Shown one piece after another: positions 1-9,520 of a stretch of DNA of 64,000 nucleotides. The notes under the pieces were generated by a model, which was not told the origin of the DNA, did no database searches, and saw only the letters and a program-made list of their open reading frames with translations. The stretch comes from Rhodopirellula baltica (GTDB taxonomy: Bacteria; Planctomycetota; Planctomycetia; Pirellulales; Pirellulaceae), in the NCBI GenBank assembly GCA_002901265.1, contig PPHI01000024.1, positions 1-64,000 on the forward strand, read 5' to 3'. A program made the translations under genes and the position numbers. The first letter of the stretch is position 1; every line of letters begins with the position of its first letter.

Positions 1-206
1 GAATAGGTTTCTGCCAATGTCGTTGTGTGTCAGGCAAACGCAGCGAATGGAAATCAACAATCAGCCGAAGCCCAACACCATGATGTCCATTGACCAGCGT
101 TTGGGATACTCGGAAGCCATTCAATTCGCTAGCGTGCATCGCCATGCAGATGCGTCGAACTTCGGGCAAGCTGGATCACCGTCACTTCCAGCACTCTTTA
201 CTGCAT

Positions 207-722
207 TCACCTCCGCGACCGCAGCAGCATTGCTATCGCGCGGACGGTCCAAACCGTTACGAGAATGGACGACGTCGTGACGACAAAGAAGAAGATCGAT
301 GTGATCGTTAATGGAATGGAGTCAAACCATCGTCCCGCATTTGGGAAGATGCTCATCGGCACCATCTCAATGACTGGTTCAAAGGCATAGGGCATCGCAC
401 CAAACGCAGCACCGCTGAGCGCCGAAAGTAAAAGCAGAACGCTCAGGCCGCTCGGTTTTATCAATTGGCGAATGACAAAAAACGAACCAATGCTACCAGC
501 TAGAAAAAACGTCGTCTGCAAGAGGTGATCCGAGAAGGACTGCATTCCCCAAACAAAAAAGACCATGTTCGCTCCGACAAAAAATGCGGTACCTACCCAA
601 GAAGCTGCAAACGCCGACAAGATGTAAATCAACGACGCCAGCACGATCCGTCGAATTTCGGAATCGTGTTCTTGCGAAATACAAATGGTCGATGATTCGT
701 AGGGATTGTTCGGTGAGGTCAT
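207..722 (-). CDS. Hypothetical multi-pass membrane protein
   Basis: A 171-residue protein of unknown function. The first ~25 residues are polar, followed by about four hydrophobic segments (roughly residues 28-55, 60-85, 90-115 and 140-165) ending in a basic tail (RSRR), so an integral inner-membrane protein is likely. No catalytic motif is visible. The start ATG at 722 gives a clean polar N-terminus. It is transcribed away from the small gene at 919. I do not recognise the family; confidence that it is a real gene comes from its length, its regular membrane topology and the lack of any better frame. Confidence 0.6.
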   Translation of the reverse strand: MTSPNNPYESSTICISQEHDSEIRRIVLASLIYILSAFAASWVGTAFFVGANMVFFVWGMQSFSDHLLQTTFFLAGSIGSFFVIRQLIKPSGLSVLLLLSALSGAAFGAMPYAFEPVIEMVPMSIFPNAGRWFDSIPLTITSIFFFVVTTSSILVTVWTVRAIAMLLRSRR

Positions 723-918
723 CGTGTGCCCAGGCAGTGTTCGCTATCTTCTTTGGGGGTTCTTCACGGATTTTCGTGGGTGCAACTCGGCCTTGCCAAG
801 CTTATTGTGGGAAAGATCGGCGTGGATGTACTTTCAGAAGCTTTGTAGGGAAGGAATCGTGTCGCGACGAGTTCGATTGGTGTTGGTTTAATTACCGAAC
901 AGCTTGGGTGGGAATGTG

Positions 919-1143
919 ATGGGGGACCAACAAATTAACGATCAGTTCTTGCCGGATGGGTTTGAACGTTTGATCGAGGGCGTGGAGGCGGAGATTCGTT
1001 TGGAGGTTGAGCAAAAATATGCTGGGCAACTGGAAGGTTGTCGTTTTGTGAAACGCTGGTTGTTGCTGCGGCAGATTCGTCACGAAGTCGCTGAGTTGGC
1101 CCGGCAACGCACGGAATCGGTTTCGCCACAGTCGCTTTTTTAG
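919..1143 (+). CDS. Small hypothetical protein (74 aa)
   Basis: A short, charged, soluble protein that is mostly helix-forming (ERLIEGVEAEIRLEVEQKY, then RWLLLRQIRHEVAELARQR). The ATG at 919 is preferred over the TTG at 904: it is preceded by a purine-rich GGTGGGA stretch and gives a normal N-terminus. No family recognised. The amphipathic helices would suit a small structural or DNA-associated protein, but that is only an impression. Confidence 0.5.
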   Translation: MGDQQINDQFLPDGFERLIEGVEAEIRLEVEQKYAGQLEGCRFVKRWLLLRQIRHEVAELARQRTESVSPQSLF

Positions 1144-1285
1144 GGCTGGTAGAAAGATGAAGTTTTGGTGTAGTTCTCTTCCACACCCTTGATGCGGTCG
1201 AGATAGAATGTAGCTCCCGCCCGATCAGTGTTGGCTTGCATTACGCTGACGTGATCGCTCTTTTCCTCCTCTGATCTTTCGCTTC

Positions 1286-1909
1286 ATGATGAAACGTCTT
1301 GGTTTTACTTTGCTGCTGGCGTCCTTGTTTGCCTTCGTTTGTCCATCGGACGGCCAAGCGGAAGTAATCTTCTCCTTCGACACCGATGGCTCAACAAGCA
1401 TTGATGTTGGGGCTCCAAAAACGAATCAGATTTTCGATGTCTATATTTCACAGACCGTTGGCGATACCGACGAAGTGCTGGGGATTATCGCCGACTTTCA
1501 GTTGAGTGGCGGAAGCTACAGCAGCGGTCAAGTCAGTTCGGTGGGCACTGGAACCGCCGGTTTCTTTGGTGCCGGAAACTTACTGACCTCTCAAATCGTC
1601 AATGGCGGTGCGACCCTGTTTACGTTGAACCAGGAGTTCGACAATCCGCAATCGATTTCAAGTGTCACGCCAGAGCTGTTGTATCGAATCGAAGTTGACA
1701 CGTCGGCACTGGCGTCTGGGACTTACGAATTGGCCTTCGATGACACGACGTCGGTGTTGTTTGACCCTGCCCTGAACCCCATCGCGGTAGGGTCGACGCC
1801 GTTGCAGTTCACGATCACTGCGATTCCAGAGCCAAGCTGCGGGCTGGCATTCTTGGCGATGGGATTTGTTTTGCGACGCCAGCGACGTTGCATCCACCGA
1901 GCATGCTGA
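1286..1909 (+). CDS. PEP-CTERM-like secreted protein
   Basis: A 207-residue exported protein. The N-terminus is a Sec signal peptide (MKRLGFTLLLASLFAFVCPS, cut probably after GQA), followed by a beta-rich, Ser/Thr/Gly-rich domain somewhat reminiscent of cohesin-like folds. The C-terminus has the sorting-tag layout: IPEPS, a hydrophobic stretch (CGLAFLAMGFVL) and an Arg cluster (RRQRR). In PEP-CTERM systems this tag is cut by an exosortase; none is encoded in this window. Two adjacent ATG codons (1286 and 1289) are possible starts. It converges on a second PEP-CTERM-like gene 68 bp downstream. Confidence 0.75.
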   Translation: MMKRLGFTLLLASLFAFVCPSDGQAEVIFSFDTDGSTSIDVGAPKTNQIFDVYISQTVGDTDEVLGIIADFQLSGGSYSSGQVSSVGTGTAGFFGAGNLLTSQIVNGGATLFTLNQEFDNPQSISSVTPELLYRIEVDTSALASGTYELAFDDTTSVLFDPALNPIAVGSTPLQFTITAIPEPSCGLAFLAMGFVLRRQRRCIHRAC

Positions 1910-1977
1910 AGTCCAAGTGATTCGTCGCTGCGGTTGGCAATGCAAGCCGATCTTGATCGCAAGAGAGTCTGCGTATT

Positions 1978-2664
1978 TTATCGGACCGTTGATCGCTTAC
2001 GGCGTCCACAGCAAATGCCTGTGGCAAGGATCAGACATCCTGCCAGGCTTGAGGGTTCTGGGATCGCGGTGACGACAAAGCCTGGTGAGCCGATGTCAAT
2101 TCCTGCGCCGCCCGCACCATCGAAGGTTGCTCGAAAAGCACCGTTGACTCCTTCGGCACTTTGTCCGAGATAGCTTCCTGACGAGTCGTAGGCAAAGGTA
2201 ACGCCTTCGGTCGCGACGCCGAAGTCGACCGAGTAAACGAGTGCACCCGTGTTATCGAACAGGCGTAGCCCATCGCCGCCAGAGCCGAGGCCGGGGAATG
2301 TGTCGCGGTGAATAAGATTGACGGTCGGGTTGCCCCAGTCGGTCAGCCAGCTTGCTTCGGTGCCTTCCGGTTCTCCGGTCACGATCAAGGCCTGGCCTGC
2401 GGCAAGCGAGGTGACCGAGCCGAAGTTGGCTGTGCCCGCTTCTTCGCTTTCGTCGTCCCAACTCCATCCGGTCAAGTCGATCGTCGTGGTCCCGTTGTTA
2501 TAGATTTCGAACCAATCGGCATTGCTGGTTCCGCCGCTGCCCGGATGCGCACTGTTTGCCATCACTTCGGTGATCACAATCGCAGCTTGCGAAGTCGTAG
2601 GCGAAATGAAAGAGACGGTTGCGGCGAGTAGGACGGCGATCAAATGCTTGGACGAAATAGTCAT
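1978..2664 (-). CDS. Lamin-tail domain PEP-CTERM-like protein
   Basis: A 228-residue exported protein. Residues 1-28 form a signal peptide ending TTSQA. A lamin-tail (LTD) domain follows, seen in the family pattern ITEVMAN...DWFEIYNNG...IDLTGWSWDD (about residues 29-150). The C-terminus has IPEPS, a hydrophobic stretch (LAGCLILATGICCG) and a basic tail (RRKRS), the PEP-CTERM arrangement. It is divergently arranged with the giant protein at 2871, which also begins with an LTD, so the two probably share a control region and a surface role. Confidence 0.8.
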   Translation of the reverse strand: MTISSKHLIAVLLAATVSFISPTTSQAAIVITEVMANSAHPGSGGTSNADWFEIYNNGTTTIDLTGWSWDDESEEAGTANFGSVTSLAAGQALIVTGEPEGTEASWLTDWGNPTVNLIHRDTFPGLGSGGDGLRLFDNTGALVYSVDFGVATEGVTFAYDSSGSYLGQSAEGVNGAFRATFDGAGGAGIDIGSPGFVVTAIPEPSSLAGCLILATGICCGRRKRSTVR

Positions 2665-2870
2665 GCGTTTGCTCTTGAGAAGTGCGGATCCGGTGTGGAA
2701 GAAAAGTCCAGGGGATGCGGATTATAATCTCGTTAAAGATTGATGTGTGCTGTGTTTTGATCCGTTATGATATTAGCGGCAGGACATCTGGCGGAATCGA
2801 CTTTCAGGTTGTTTGAGAAATCGCCCATGGTGTCGTTGCGATTTCCCTCCTCCTCGCTAGTCACACATCA

Positions 2871-5800
2871 ATGATCTCACCCCGCCCGATCATGCGTCAC
2901 CTGCGCGCACGCTCCCAGCAGTCTCTCCGCCGGACTAAGAAGCGACGTCGTTTTCAGCTGGAAGTGTTGGAATCACGGCGTGTGCTGGCATCCGTTCCGG
3001 TGATCAGCGAATTCCTCGCGTCGAATTCTGACGGTTTGCGAGATGAGGACGGGGAAAGTAGTGACTGGATCGAAATCTATAACCCTTCGTCCGCCCCCGT
3101 TGATCTTGAAGGCTGGGCATTAAGTGATGAGGAAGGCGACAGTAATAAATGGGTGTTTCCTGCGGTAACGATCGATCCCAATGATTTCTTATTGGTTTTC
3201 GCATCAAGTAAAAATCGAATGGACCCATTAGGCGAACTGCACACGAACTTTAATCTCTCGAGCGATGGCGAGTACTTGGCACTATTGATGCCGGATGGCA
3301 CGCCAACGACATCGTTCGCGCCGGCTTATCCGGCGCAAACCACGAATGTCAGTTTCGGATTCGAATTTCTTATCGACACATTTGTCGGTGACAGAAGCCC
3401 GGCGAAATTGCATGTCCCGACCGACGATTCACTTGGCGAGACTTGGTATGCGGAAGGCTTTGACGACGCTTCGTTTGAGAACGTTGATCTTGGCATCGGC
3501 TATGGCGTCGGGACTCCCGGATTCGCACTTCGGTATGTGCGTGCCCAAGCGGGCGTTGGCTTCGATGGCACTGTCAGTAACTTGACCGAAGCGGAATTGG
3601 TGTTGTCCGTTCCGGAATACCAGGCATTGTCGACAACCGAAACCGTGCCTGTGATCAACTTGTTGGGGTCTGGGCCGGGAGGTCACTTTGGTGATGATTT
3701 GCCATTTCCCACGCAGTCGGTGGGAGACGATTACAACCATTTCGCGATCGAAGCGACAACGACGATTTCAATCCCTAGTGCGGGTGCGTGGTCGTTTGGC
3801 GTCAATAGCGATGACGGCTTCGGATTGGAACTGATGCGTGATGGCGAGGTTTATGCCTCGTCGTTTCCTTCACCACGCGCGGCGAACGATACGATCGCGA
3901 CGTTTGATTTGCCAGCTGCCGGCGACTATCAGGCGCGTCTGGTCATGTTCGAAGCCACTGGCGGGGCGAGCGTTGAACTGTTCGCAGCCAGTGGGACCTT
4001 TCAAACTTTTTCAGACGAATTCCGGCTTGTCGGAGATATCGACTCCGGCGGCCTCGAAGCCGCGATTGCGTATATCGCGACGGAAAGCGATGTGATCGAA
4101 ACCGACGTGCAAGCCGAGATTCAAGGAGTCAATTCGGGAGCCTATCTGAGAGTGCCTTTCCAAGTCAGCGACGTCGCTCAAGTGGAATCGCTTCTGCTTG
4201 AGATACAGTACGACGATGGCTTTGTGGTCTATCTAAATGGACTCGAAGTTGCTCGGCGTAACGCTCCAGAAAACATCGCTTTCGATTCCGCAGCGACAGT
4301 ATCGCGTTCGTTGGAAGACGTTCGGACAAGTGAACGGATTCTGTTGGATGATAACGCAATTGCATCATTGCAGGACGGAGACAACGTGCTGGCGATTCAT
4401 GGGTTAAATGATTCGCTCGACGACGACCGTTTTCTGATCGCGACGACGCTTCAGGGCATTCAGTTGTTGGGCGACAGTCCAAGTCACTTTGCCACACCGA
4501 CCCCCTTGGCAGCGAACGTCGATGCGGTTGAAGGATTTGTCGAGCGTGTCACTGCGGACATGCCGGCGGGCTTTTACGATTCACCGCTATCCGTTTCGCT
4601 GGACTCAGCAACACAAGACGCGATCATCCGTTACACCATGGACGGTACGGAGCCCAGTTTGACCAATGGGTTTGATTACAGCATGCCGCTGGAGATCGAC
4701 GCGACGACGAACTTACGTGTCGCGGCATTCAAGCCGGGCTATTACTCACTGCCGAGTCGTACCTGGACGTATCTGTTTCTCGACGACGTGTTACTGCAAT
4801 CGAATGATGGGTCCGCACCCGACGGTTTTCCGCTGACGTGGAACACCAACGTGGTGGACTACGGGATGGATCCGGATGTGATCGCGTCCGAAACGGCCGG
4901 CGCGGTGAAAGACGCTCTGCTGTCACTTCCGACTTGGTCCGTGACCACGGATGTCGAAAATCTTTTCGGCACCACTGGCGTCTATGCCAACGCACAACAA
5001 GACGGACGCGATTGGGAACGCCCTGTATCGCTGGAAATCATTAACGCGGACGGATCGGATGGCACGCAGGTCAACGCGGGAATCCGCATTCGCGGCGGTT
5101 TCAGTCGTTCAGACAACAATCCAAAGCATGCGCTGAAATTCTTTTTCCGAAGTGCCTATGGCGATTCACAGCTTCAGTATCCGGTTCATGGGGATGCCGG
5201 AGTTTCCGAGTTCAAAAAGATCGACCTGCGGACACCACAGAACTACTCGTGGAGTTTCGATGGGAATGCGTCGAACAATTTTGTCGCCGAAGTCATGGCG
5301 CGAATCAACCAGCGAGACATGGGGCAGCCGTCCACACTCAGCCAATGGGTGCACCTGTATCTCAACGGGCAGTACTGGGGAATGTATCAAACTCAGGAGC
5401 GCGCCGATGCCAATTTTGCGGCCTCGTATTTCGGCGGCAATGCGTCTGACTATGACGTTCTGAAACCCGAACGAGGCGACTATCGAGCGATCGCCACCGA
5501 TGGCAACTTTGACGCGTACACGGATCTGTGGAATCAGGCGACCGCACGCGCGGGCGATGGTGTCACGCCCGCGTTCGTAGACAATGCGGCATACCTGAGA
5601 GCTCAAGGCTTGAATCCAGATCGCACCGAGAACCTCGACTATCCGGTGCTGTTGGACGTCGATTCGCTGATCGTTTACATGATCGGGATTATCCGCGGCG
5701 GCAACCTGGACGCGCCGATCTCGAACTTCTTGGGAAACAACCGAACCAATAACTACTTTGCGATCCGTGATCGGACGTCACGTGTCGGATTCAAGTTCTT

Positions 5801-8795
5801 TCAACATGACGCGGAACATACGCTTCGCAATGTCAACGAGAACCGCAATGGGCCGTACAACCACCCCAACTTTGAATCAGACGTTGGCTACTTTAATCCG
5901 CAGTGGTTGCATCAGCAGTTGATGGCGAACGAAGAGTATCGTTTGCGATTTGCCGATAAAGTTCAAAAAGAATTCTTCAACGACGGCACGTTGACGACCG
6001 CCGCTCAAATTGCGAAATGGCAAGCGGAGGTTGCCAAAATTGAACAGGCCGTGATCGCCGAATCGGCCCGTTGGGGAGACGCCAAACGTACGATCCCATT
6101 GGGACAGGCTGACTTTCTGAACGCGGTGGCGCAAATGATCAACGATTATTTGCCGAGACGCACGCCAATCGTTATCGACCAACTACGGAACACGGTGTTG
6201 ACGCTGAAAGATGATCAGGGCAACTACAGCGTGAATGTTCCTGCACCGCTGTTTCCGACGATTTCTGCACCTCAGTTCTTGATCAACGGGGCGTTCCAAC
6301 ATGGCGGAGTCATCGCCCCGCAAAGCGAGCTCGCCTTTAGCGCACCGCAAGGTCAGGTTTACTACACGACGGATGGGAGTGATCCACGCGAGTTCGGCGG
6401 TGGAATCAATCCCAACGCTTCGGTCTATGACCCGCAAACGACGAACACGACGCCCATCGCTGCTGGTGCGGTGTGGCGGTATCAAGATACCGGAGTCGAC
6501 TTGGGATCCGCTTGGCGAAGCGAGGGATATGATGACAGTGCTTGGTCGACTGGGGATGCCGAATTGGGATATGGCGATGGCGACGAGAACACCGTTGTCT
6601 CCTACGGAAGCGACGCGGGCAACAAGTTTATCACGACGTATTTTCGAAAGCAGTTTGAGATTGATTTTTCAAACGGCATGGTCACGGCGGTCAGCCTGCG
6701 CTTGCGGCGTGATGACGGAGCGGCGGTGTACATCAACGGAACGGAAGTCGTACGCGACAACCTGCCTGGCGGAACGCTGACGGCCGGCACATTGGCCAGT
6801 TCCGTTGTCGGTGGCGCAAGCGAATCGGCCTTTTTTGAGTACTCGATTGATCCGTCACTTTTTCACGACGGCAGCAACACGATCGCGGTCGAGGTGCATC
6901 AGATCAGCGGCACGAGCAGCGACATCTCCTTTGACGCAGAGTTGCAGATCAGTCAACAAGACGCGCCGCCAATCGAAATCGATGACTCGGCCCGAATTCT
7001 GACGCGTGCGTTTGACGGTGTGAATTGGTCCCCGTTGGAACAAGCGGATTTTTCAGTTCCTCTCGTTCCCGCAGCGGCCGAGCATCTGCGTGTGACGGAG
7101 TTGCACTACCACCCAGCCGCACCGCCGGCGGGCCTGCCCGCGCCGCTGGATGACGACAACAGCTACGAATTCATTGAACTGCGAAATGTCAGCGACGAGA
7201 CGATTTCGCTTGAAGGCGTGACGTTCACTGACGGAATCGACTTTACGTTCGATGGGAGCCGTCTTCCTTGGCTACGCAGTGGTGAGATCGCGTTGGTCGT
7301 GAAAAACATCCAGGCCTTCGAAGCTCGCTACGGGACAGGGTTGCCCATCGCGGGCGAGTACTTGAATACGTCGTTGAGCAACGGTGGTGAAACGATCACG
7401 ATTCAAGACGCACTGGGGCAAACCATCCAGTCGTTTACCTATGACGATGGTGGCGATGGTTGGCATCCGACCACCGATGGTGACGGCCCCTCATTAACGA
7501 TACTCAGCACCAACGGCGACTACGATCTAGGAACGAATTGGCGTCCCAGCTTCGCTTCCGACGGAACACCGGGAATGGAAGAGAACGATCCGCCATCGGA
7601 CATCTTGGTCACTGGCGGATCAGTGGACGAGAACTTGTCAGGTGCCTTCGCCTTAAGCTTGACCGCGGTGGATGTCGACGATTTCGAAACGGCTGAATTT
7701 GAATTACTACCCGGCGCTGATGCCAACGCATTTGTCTTGACTGGCAACGAGTTGTACGTCGGGGGCAATGGTTTGGATTTCGAGGCTGGCGCATCGAGAA
7801 CGGTTAACGTTCGTGTGACTGATTCAGCGGGTGCGGTGTTCGATAAAGCGATTGAGATTTTGATCAACGATTTGAACGAGGCACCGATGGCGGACGCGGG
7901 TGGACCTTACGCGGCTGTCGTTGGCCAGCCATTGGTACTTGCCGGCTTTGGTAGCGATGTCGACAACGGACAGTCATTGACGTACGAGTGGGATCTCGAC
8001 TTTGACGGCACTTTCCAAGTCGACGCGGTCGGGCAATCACCGACCGTCACCTTTGATGGCGAGGGGACGGCCAACATCGCCTTGCGAGTTACCGATGACG
8101 GCGAGCCCGTTTTATCCGCAATCGCGACGTCAAGCGTTTCCGTTGCATCGCCTGGCGAAGTTGTCTTGGCCGGCGTCGCCTATGCGGGAGCGACGGCAGC
8201 GTTCGGTCCTGATGCGGTCGCGCCAGATATTCTGCCGCTCCGTCCGGGGCAAACGGCTGCCTATGAAAACATCACCAACTATGTCCGTGGTTTGAATCGC
8301 GTCGTGATCGACTTGGCGGGGGCTGCGAACGAGAACGTATCCGCTGAAGACTTCGAGTTTCGTATCGGCAATTCAGATGACGTCGACAACTGGACGGCCG
8401 CGCCGTCACCGATCGATATCCGAACCGAAGCCAGCGTGGGGACCGACGGGGCCACGCGTGTGACGGTGACATGGGCCGACCAAGCGATCAAAAATCAATG
8501 GCTGCAGGTGACCGTACGGGCAACTGAAACGACACGTCTATTGAACGATTCCGTGTTCTACTTTGGCAACCAAGTTGCCGATACCGATGGCGCCGCTGCT
8601 GGGCAGACGCTCCGGGTGACGGCAGTGGACACGTTGCGAATTCGGGCGAATCAGTCAGCGCTTCCAAATTCGGTGGGGATCACGAACGACTTTGACCTCG
8701 ATCGGGACGGGCGTGTGACGGCGATCGATTCGATCCATGCGAGGCAGAACCAAGTACTCTTTGGCGGGCTAGTGATGATTTCGCCGCCCGCTTGA
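2871..8795 (+). CDS. Giant CotH/lamin-tail/PKD exoprotein
   Basis: A 1974-residue secreted protein. The basic N-terminus and motif LEVLESRRVLAS (about 32-45) match the planctomycete LEPR-x-LL type signal. Reading in order: lamin-tail domain (~45-160), a PA14-like beta domain (~285-375), chitobiase/HexC-type beta domain (~560-637, RYTMDGTEPS), CotH-kinase-like region (~690-1120, with IRIRGGFSR, HALKFFF and FKFFQHDAEH), a second HexC-like piece (YYTTDGSDP), a second lamin-tail domain (~1400-1570), a cadherin-like domain (~1573-1675), a PKD domain (~1677-1760, DAGGPY) and a C-terminal dockerin/EF-hand-like loop (DFDLDRDGRVTAID). An ATG at 2892 is an equally good start. CotH proteins phosphorylate spore-coat proteins in Bacillus; here the role is unknown, perhaps in cell-surface or extracellular protein modification. 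Confidence 0.85.
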   Translation: MISPRPIMRHLRARSQQSLRRTKKRRRFQLEVLESRRVLASVPVISEFLASNSDGLRDEDGESSDWIEIYNPSSAPVDLEGWALSDEEGDSNKWVFPAVTIDPNDFLLVFASSKNRMDPLGELHTNFNLSSDGEYLALLMPDGTPTTSFAPAYPAQTTNVSFGFEFLIDTFVGDRSPAKLHVPTDDSLGETWYAEGFDDASFENVDLGIGYGVGTPGFALRYVRAQAGVGFDGTVSNLTEAELVLSVPEYQALSTTETVPVINLLGSGPGGHFGDDLPFPTQSVGDDYNHFAIEATTTISIPSAGAWSFGVNSDDGFGLELMRDGEVYASSFPSPRAANDTIATFDLPAAGDYQARLVMFEATGGASVELFAASGTFQTFSDEFRLVGDIDSGGLEAAIAYIATESDVIETDVQAEIQGVNSGAYLRVPFQVSDVAQVESLLLEIQYDDGFVVYLNGLEVARRNAPENIAFDSAATVSRSLEDVRTSERILLDDNAIASLQDGDNVLAIHGLNDSLDDDRFLIATTLQGIQLLGDSPSHFATPTPLAANVDAVEGFVERVTADMPAGFYDSPLSVSLDSATQDAIIRYTMDGTEPSLTNGFDYSMPLEIDATTNLRVAAFKPGYYSLPSRTWTYLFLDDVLLQSNDGSAPDGFPLTWNTNVVDYGMDPDVIASETAGAVKDALLSLPTWSVTTDVENLFGTTGVYANAQQDGRDWERPVSLEIINADGSDGTQVNAGIRIRGGFSRSDNNPKHALKFFFRSAYGDSQLQYPVHGDAGVSEFKKIDLRTPQNYSWSFDGNASNNFVAEVMARINQRDMGQPSTLSQWVHLYLNGQYWGMYQTQERADANFAASYFGGNASDYDVLKPERGDYRAIATDGNFDAYTDLWNQATARAGDGVTPAFVDNAAYLRAQGLNPDRTENLDYPVLLDVDSLIVYMIGIIRGGNLDAPISNFLGNNRTNNYFAIRDRTSRVGFKFFQHDAEHTLRNVNENRNGPYNHPNFESDVGYFNPQWLHQQLMANEEYRLRFADKVQKEFFNDGTLTTAAQIAKWQAEVAKIEQAVIAESARWGDAKRTIPLGQADFLNAVAQMINDYLPRRTPIVIDQLRNTVLTLKDDQGNYSVNVPAPLFPTISAPQFLINGAFQHGGVIAPQSELAFSAPQGQVYYTTDGSDPREFGGGINPNASVYDPQTTNTTPIAAGAVWRYQDTGVDLGSAWRSEGYDDSAWSTGDAELGYGDGDENTVVSYGSDAGNKFITTYFRKQFEIDFSNGMVTAVSLRLRRDDGAAVYINGTEVVRDNLPGGTLTAGTLASSVVGGASESAFFEYSIDPSLFHDGSNTIAVEVHQISGTSSDISFDAELQISQQDAPPIEIDDSARILTRAFDGVNWSPLEQADFSVPLVPAAAEHLRVTELHYHPAAPPAGLPAPLDDDNSYEFIELRNVSDETISLEGVTFTDGIDFTFDGSRLPWLRSGEIALVVKNIQAFEARYGTGLPIAGEYLNTSLSNGGETITIQDALGQTIQSFTYDDGGDGWHPTTDGDGPSLTILSTNGDYDLGTNWRPSFASDGTPGMEENDPPSDILVTGGSVDENLSGAFALSLTAVDVDDFETAEFELLPGADANAFVLTGNELYVGGNGLDFEAGASRTVNVRVTDSAGAVFDKAIEILINDLNEAPMADAGGPYAAVVGQPLVLAGFGSDVDNGQSLTYEWDLDFDGTFQVDAVGQSPTVTFDGEGTANIALRVTDDGEPVLSAIATSSVSVASPGEVVLAGVAYAGATAAFGPDAVAPDILPLRPGQTAAYENITNYVRGLNRVVIDLAGAANENVSAEDFEFRIGNSDDVDNWTAAPSPIDIRTEASVGTDGATRVTVTWADQAIKNQWLQVTVRATETTRLLNDSVFYFGNQVADTDGAAAGQTLRVTAVDTLRIRANQSALPNSVGITNDFDLDRDGRVTAIDSIHARQNQVLFGGLVMISPPA

Positions 8796-8903
8796 TTTCG
8801 TTGTTTGGCAAGTCGATCTCGTGGGGACCGTAGCGTGGACGTGACATGGAAACGTGTTGGTGGTTGTCTGGCACGCTGCCGCACGGTTCAATAGTCAGTC
8901 CAT

Positions 8904-8923
8904 CGACGGTGTTTTAGCCGTCG
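8904..8923 (+). terminator. Hairpin after giant exoprotein gene
   Basis: Perfect 6-bp stem CGACGG/CCGTCG around an 8-nt loop, about 110 nt after the 8795 stop. There is no strong T-run after it, so it is only a terminator candidate. Confidence 0.3.
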
Positions 8924-8954
8924 TTCCCGCCTGCCTGCACCATGCGCAATCAAG

Positions 8955-9341
8955 ATGCGTTCGCTACTGAAGTACCTTGCCGAAAAGTGGAATAACTGGA
9001 CCGGCGACCATGAGATGGAGCTTGCGATCCGCAAGCATCTGACCAAGAACGGCTATTTTGGTGGGACGGTCCAACTGGAAAATGTTCGATTGGTAGCCGT
9101 CCAGCGTCCCGGTTGGCTGCAAATTTATCGTTTCGATGCCACGGCGCGGCTTCAAGTGGAGCAAAGTGATGGCCCCGATCCCGATCCGGTTTATCATCAA
9201 CTCTATGGGTTGGTCAAAGACGACATTCGTCACAAAATGACCATCGTCCGCGTTTTCCAGCACCCTGCCGAGCGACGCGAGCTGTACCGCCGCTGGGCGG
9301 AAGGCTTGATCGAGCTGCGTGGGGCGCACGGGCTGGGATAA
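8955..9341 (+). CDS. Conserved-looking hypothetical protein
   Basis: A 128-residue soluble protein without signal peptide or membrane segment. It has a mixed alpha/beta pattern: an N-terminal amphipathic helix, a strand-rich centre (VQLENVRLVAVQRPGWLQIY and RFDATARLQVEQ) and a C-terminal helix (PAERRELYRRWAEGLIELRG). The order looks like a small single domain. No family recognised. It stands alone on the + strand between the giant exoprotein and the inverted-repeat element at 9345. Confidence 0.6.
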   Translation: MRSLLKYLAEKWNNWTGDHEMELAIRKHLTKNGYFGGTVQLENVRLVAVQRPGWLQIYRFDATARLQVEQSDGPDPDPVYHQLYGLVKDDIRHKMTIVRVFQHPAERRELYRRWAEGLIELRGAHGLG

Positions 9342-9344
9342 CGG

Positions 9345-9455
9345 CCTGTTGATTTTCGAGTGTCGTCTTTCGTTCTGCAAAAATAGCGTTCTGTACCGCT
9401 GCTTTTGCGCAACCAAACGGGACACAGGGACAGAACAAATTCGAAAATCAACAGG
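9345..9455. repeat. Nested inverted-repeat element (MITE/REPIN-like?)
   Basis: Outer arms are a perfect 15-bp inverted repeat, CCTGTTGATTTTCGA (9345-9359) and its complement (9441-9455), separated by 81 bp. Inside it, GTTCTGT (9388-9394) pairs with ACAGAAC (9430-9436). It begins 3 bp after a stop codon and lies in the gap before the peptidase gene. The layout fits a small non-autonomous repeat or a folded RNA; no second copy was noticed in this window. Confidence 0.5.
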
Positions 9456-9520
9456 ATGATTACCGTTGGTTTCAGGCGTCCTCCCCTACACCATTTCCTT
9501 TCTGATAAATAGACATCGTG

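Noticed and set aside
1-280. 87-codon plus-strand frame from 17, and a minus-strand frame running off the left edge
   Set aside because: Neither has a domain, signal or clear RBS; the plus frame overlaps the better-supported gene at 207. Not enough sequence to judge.
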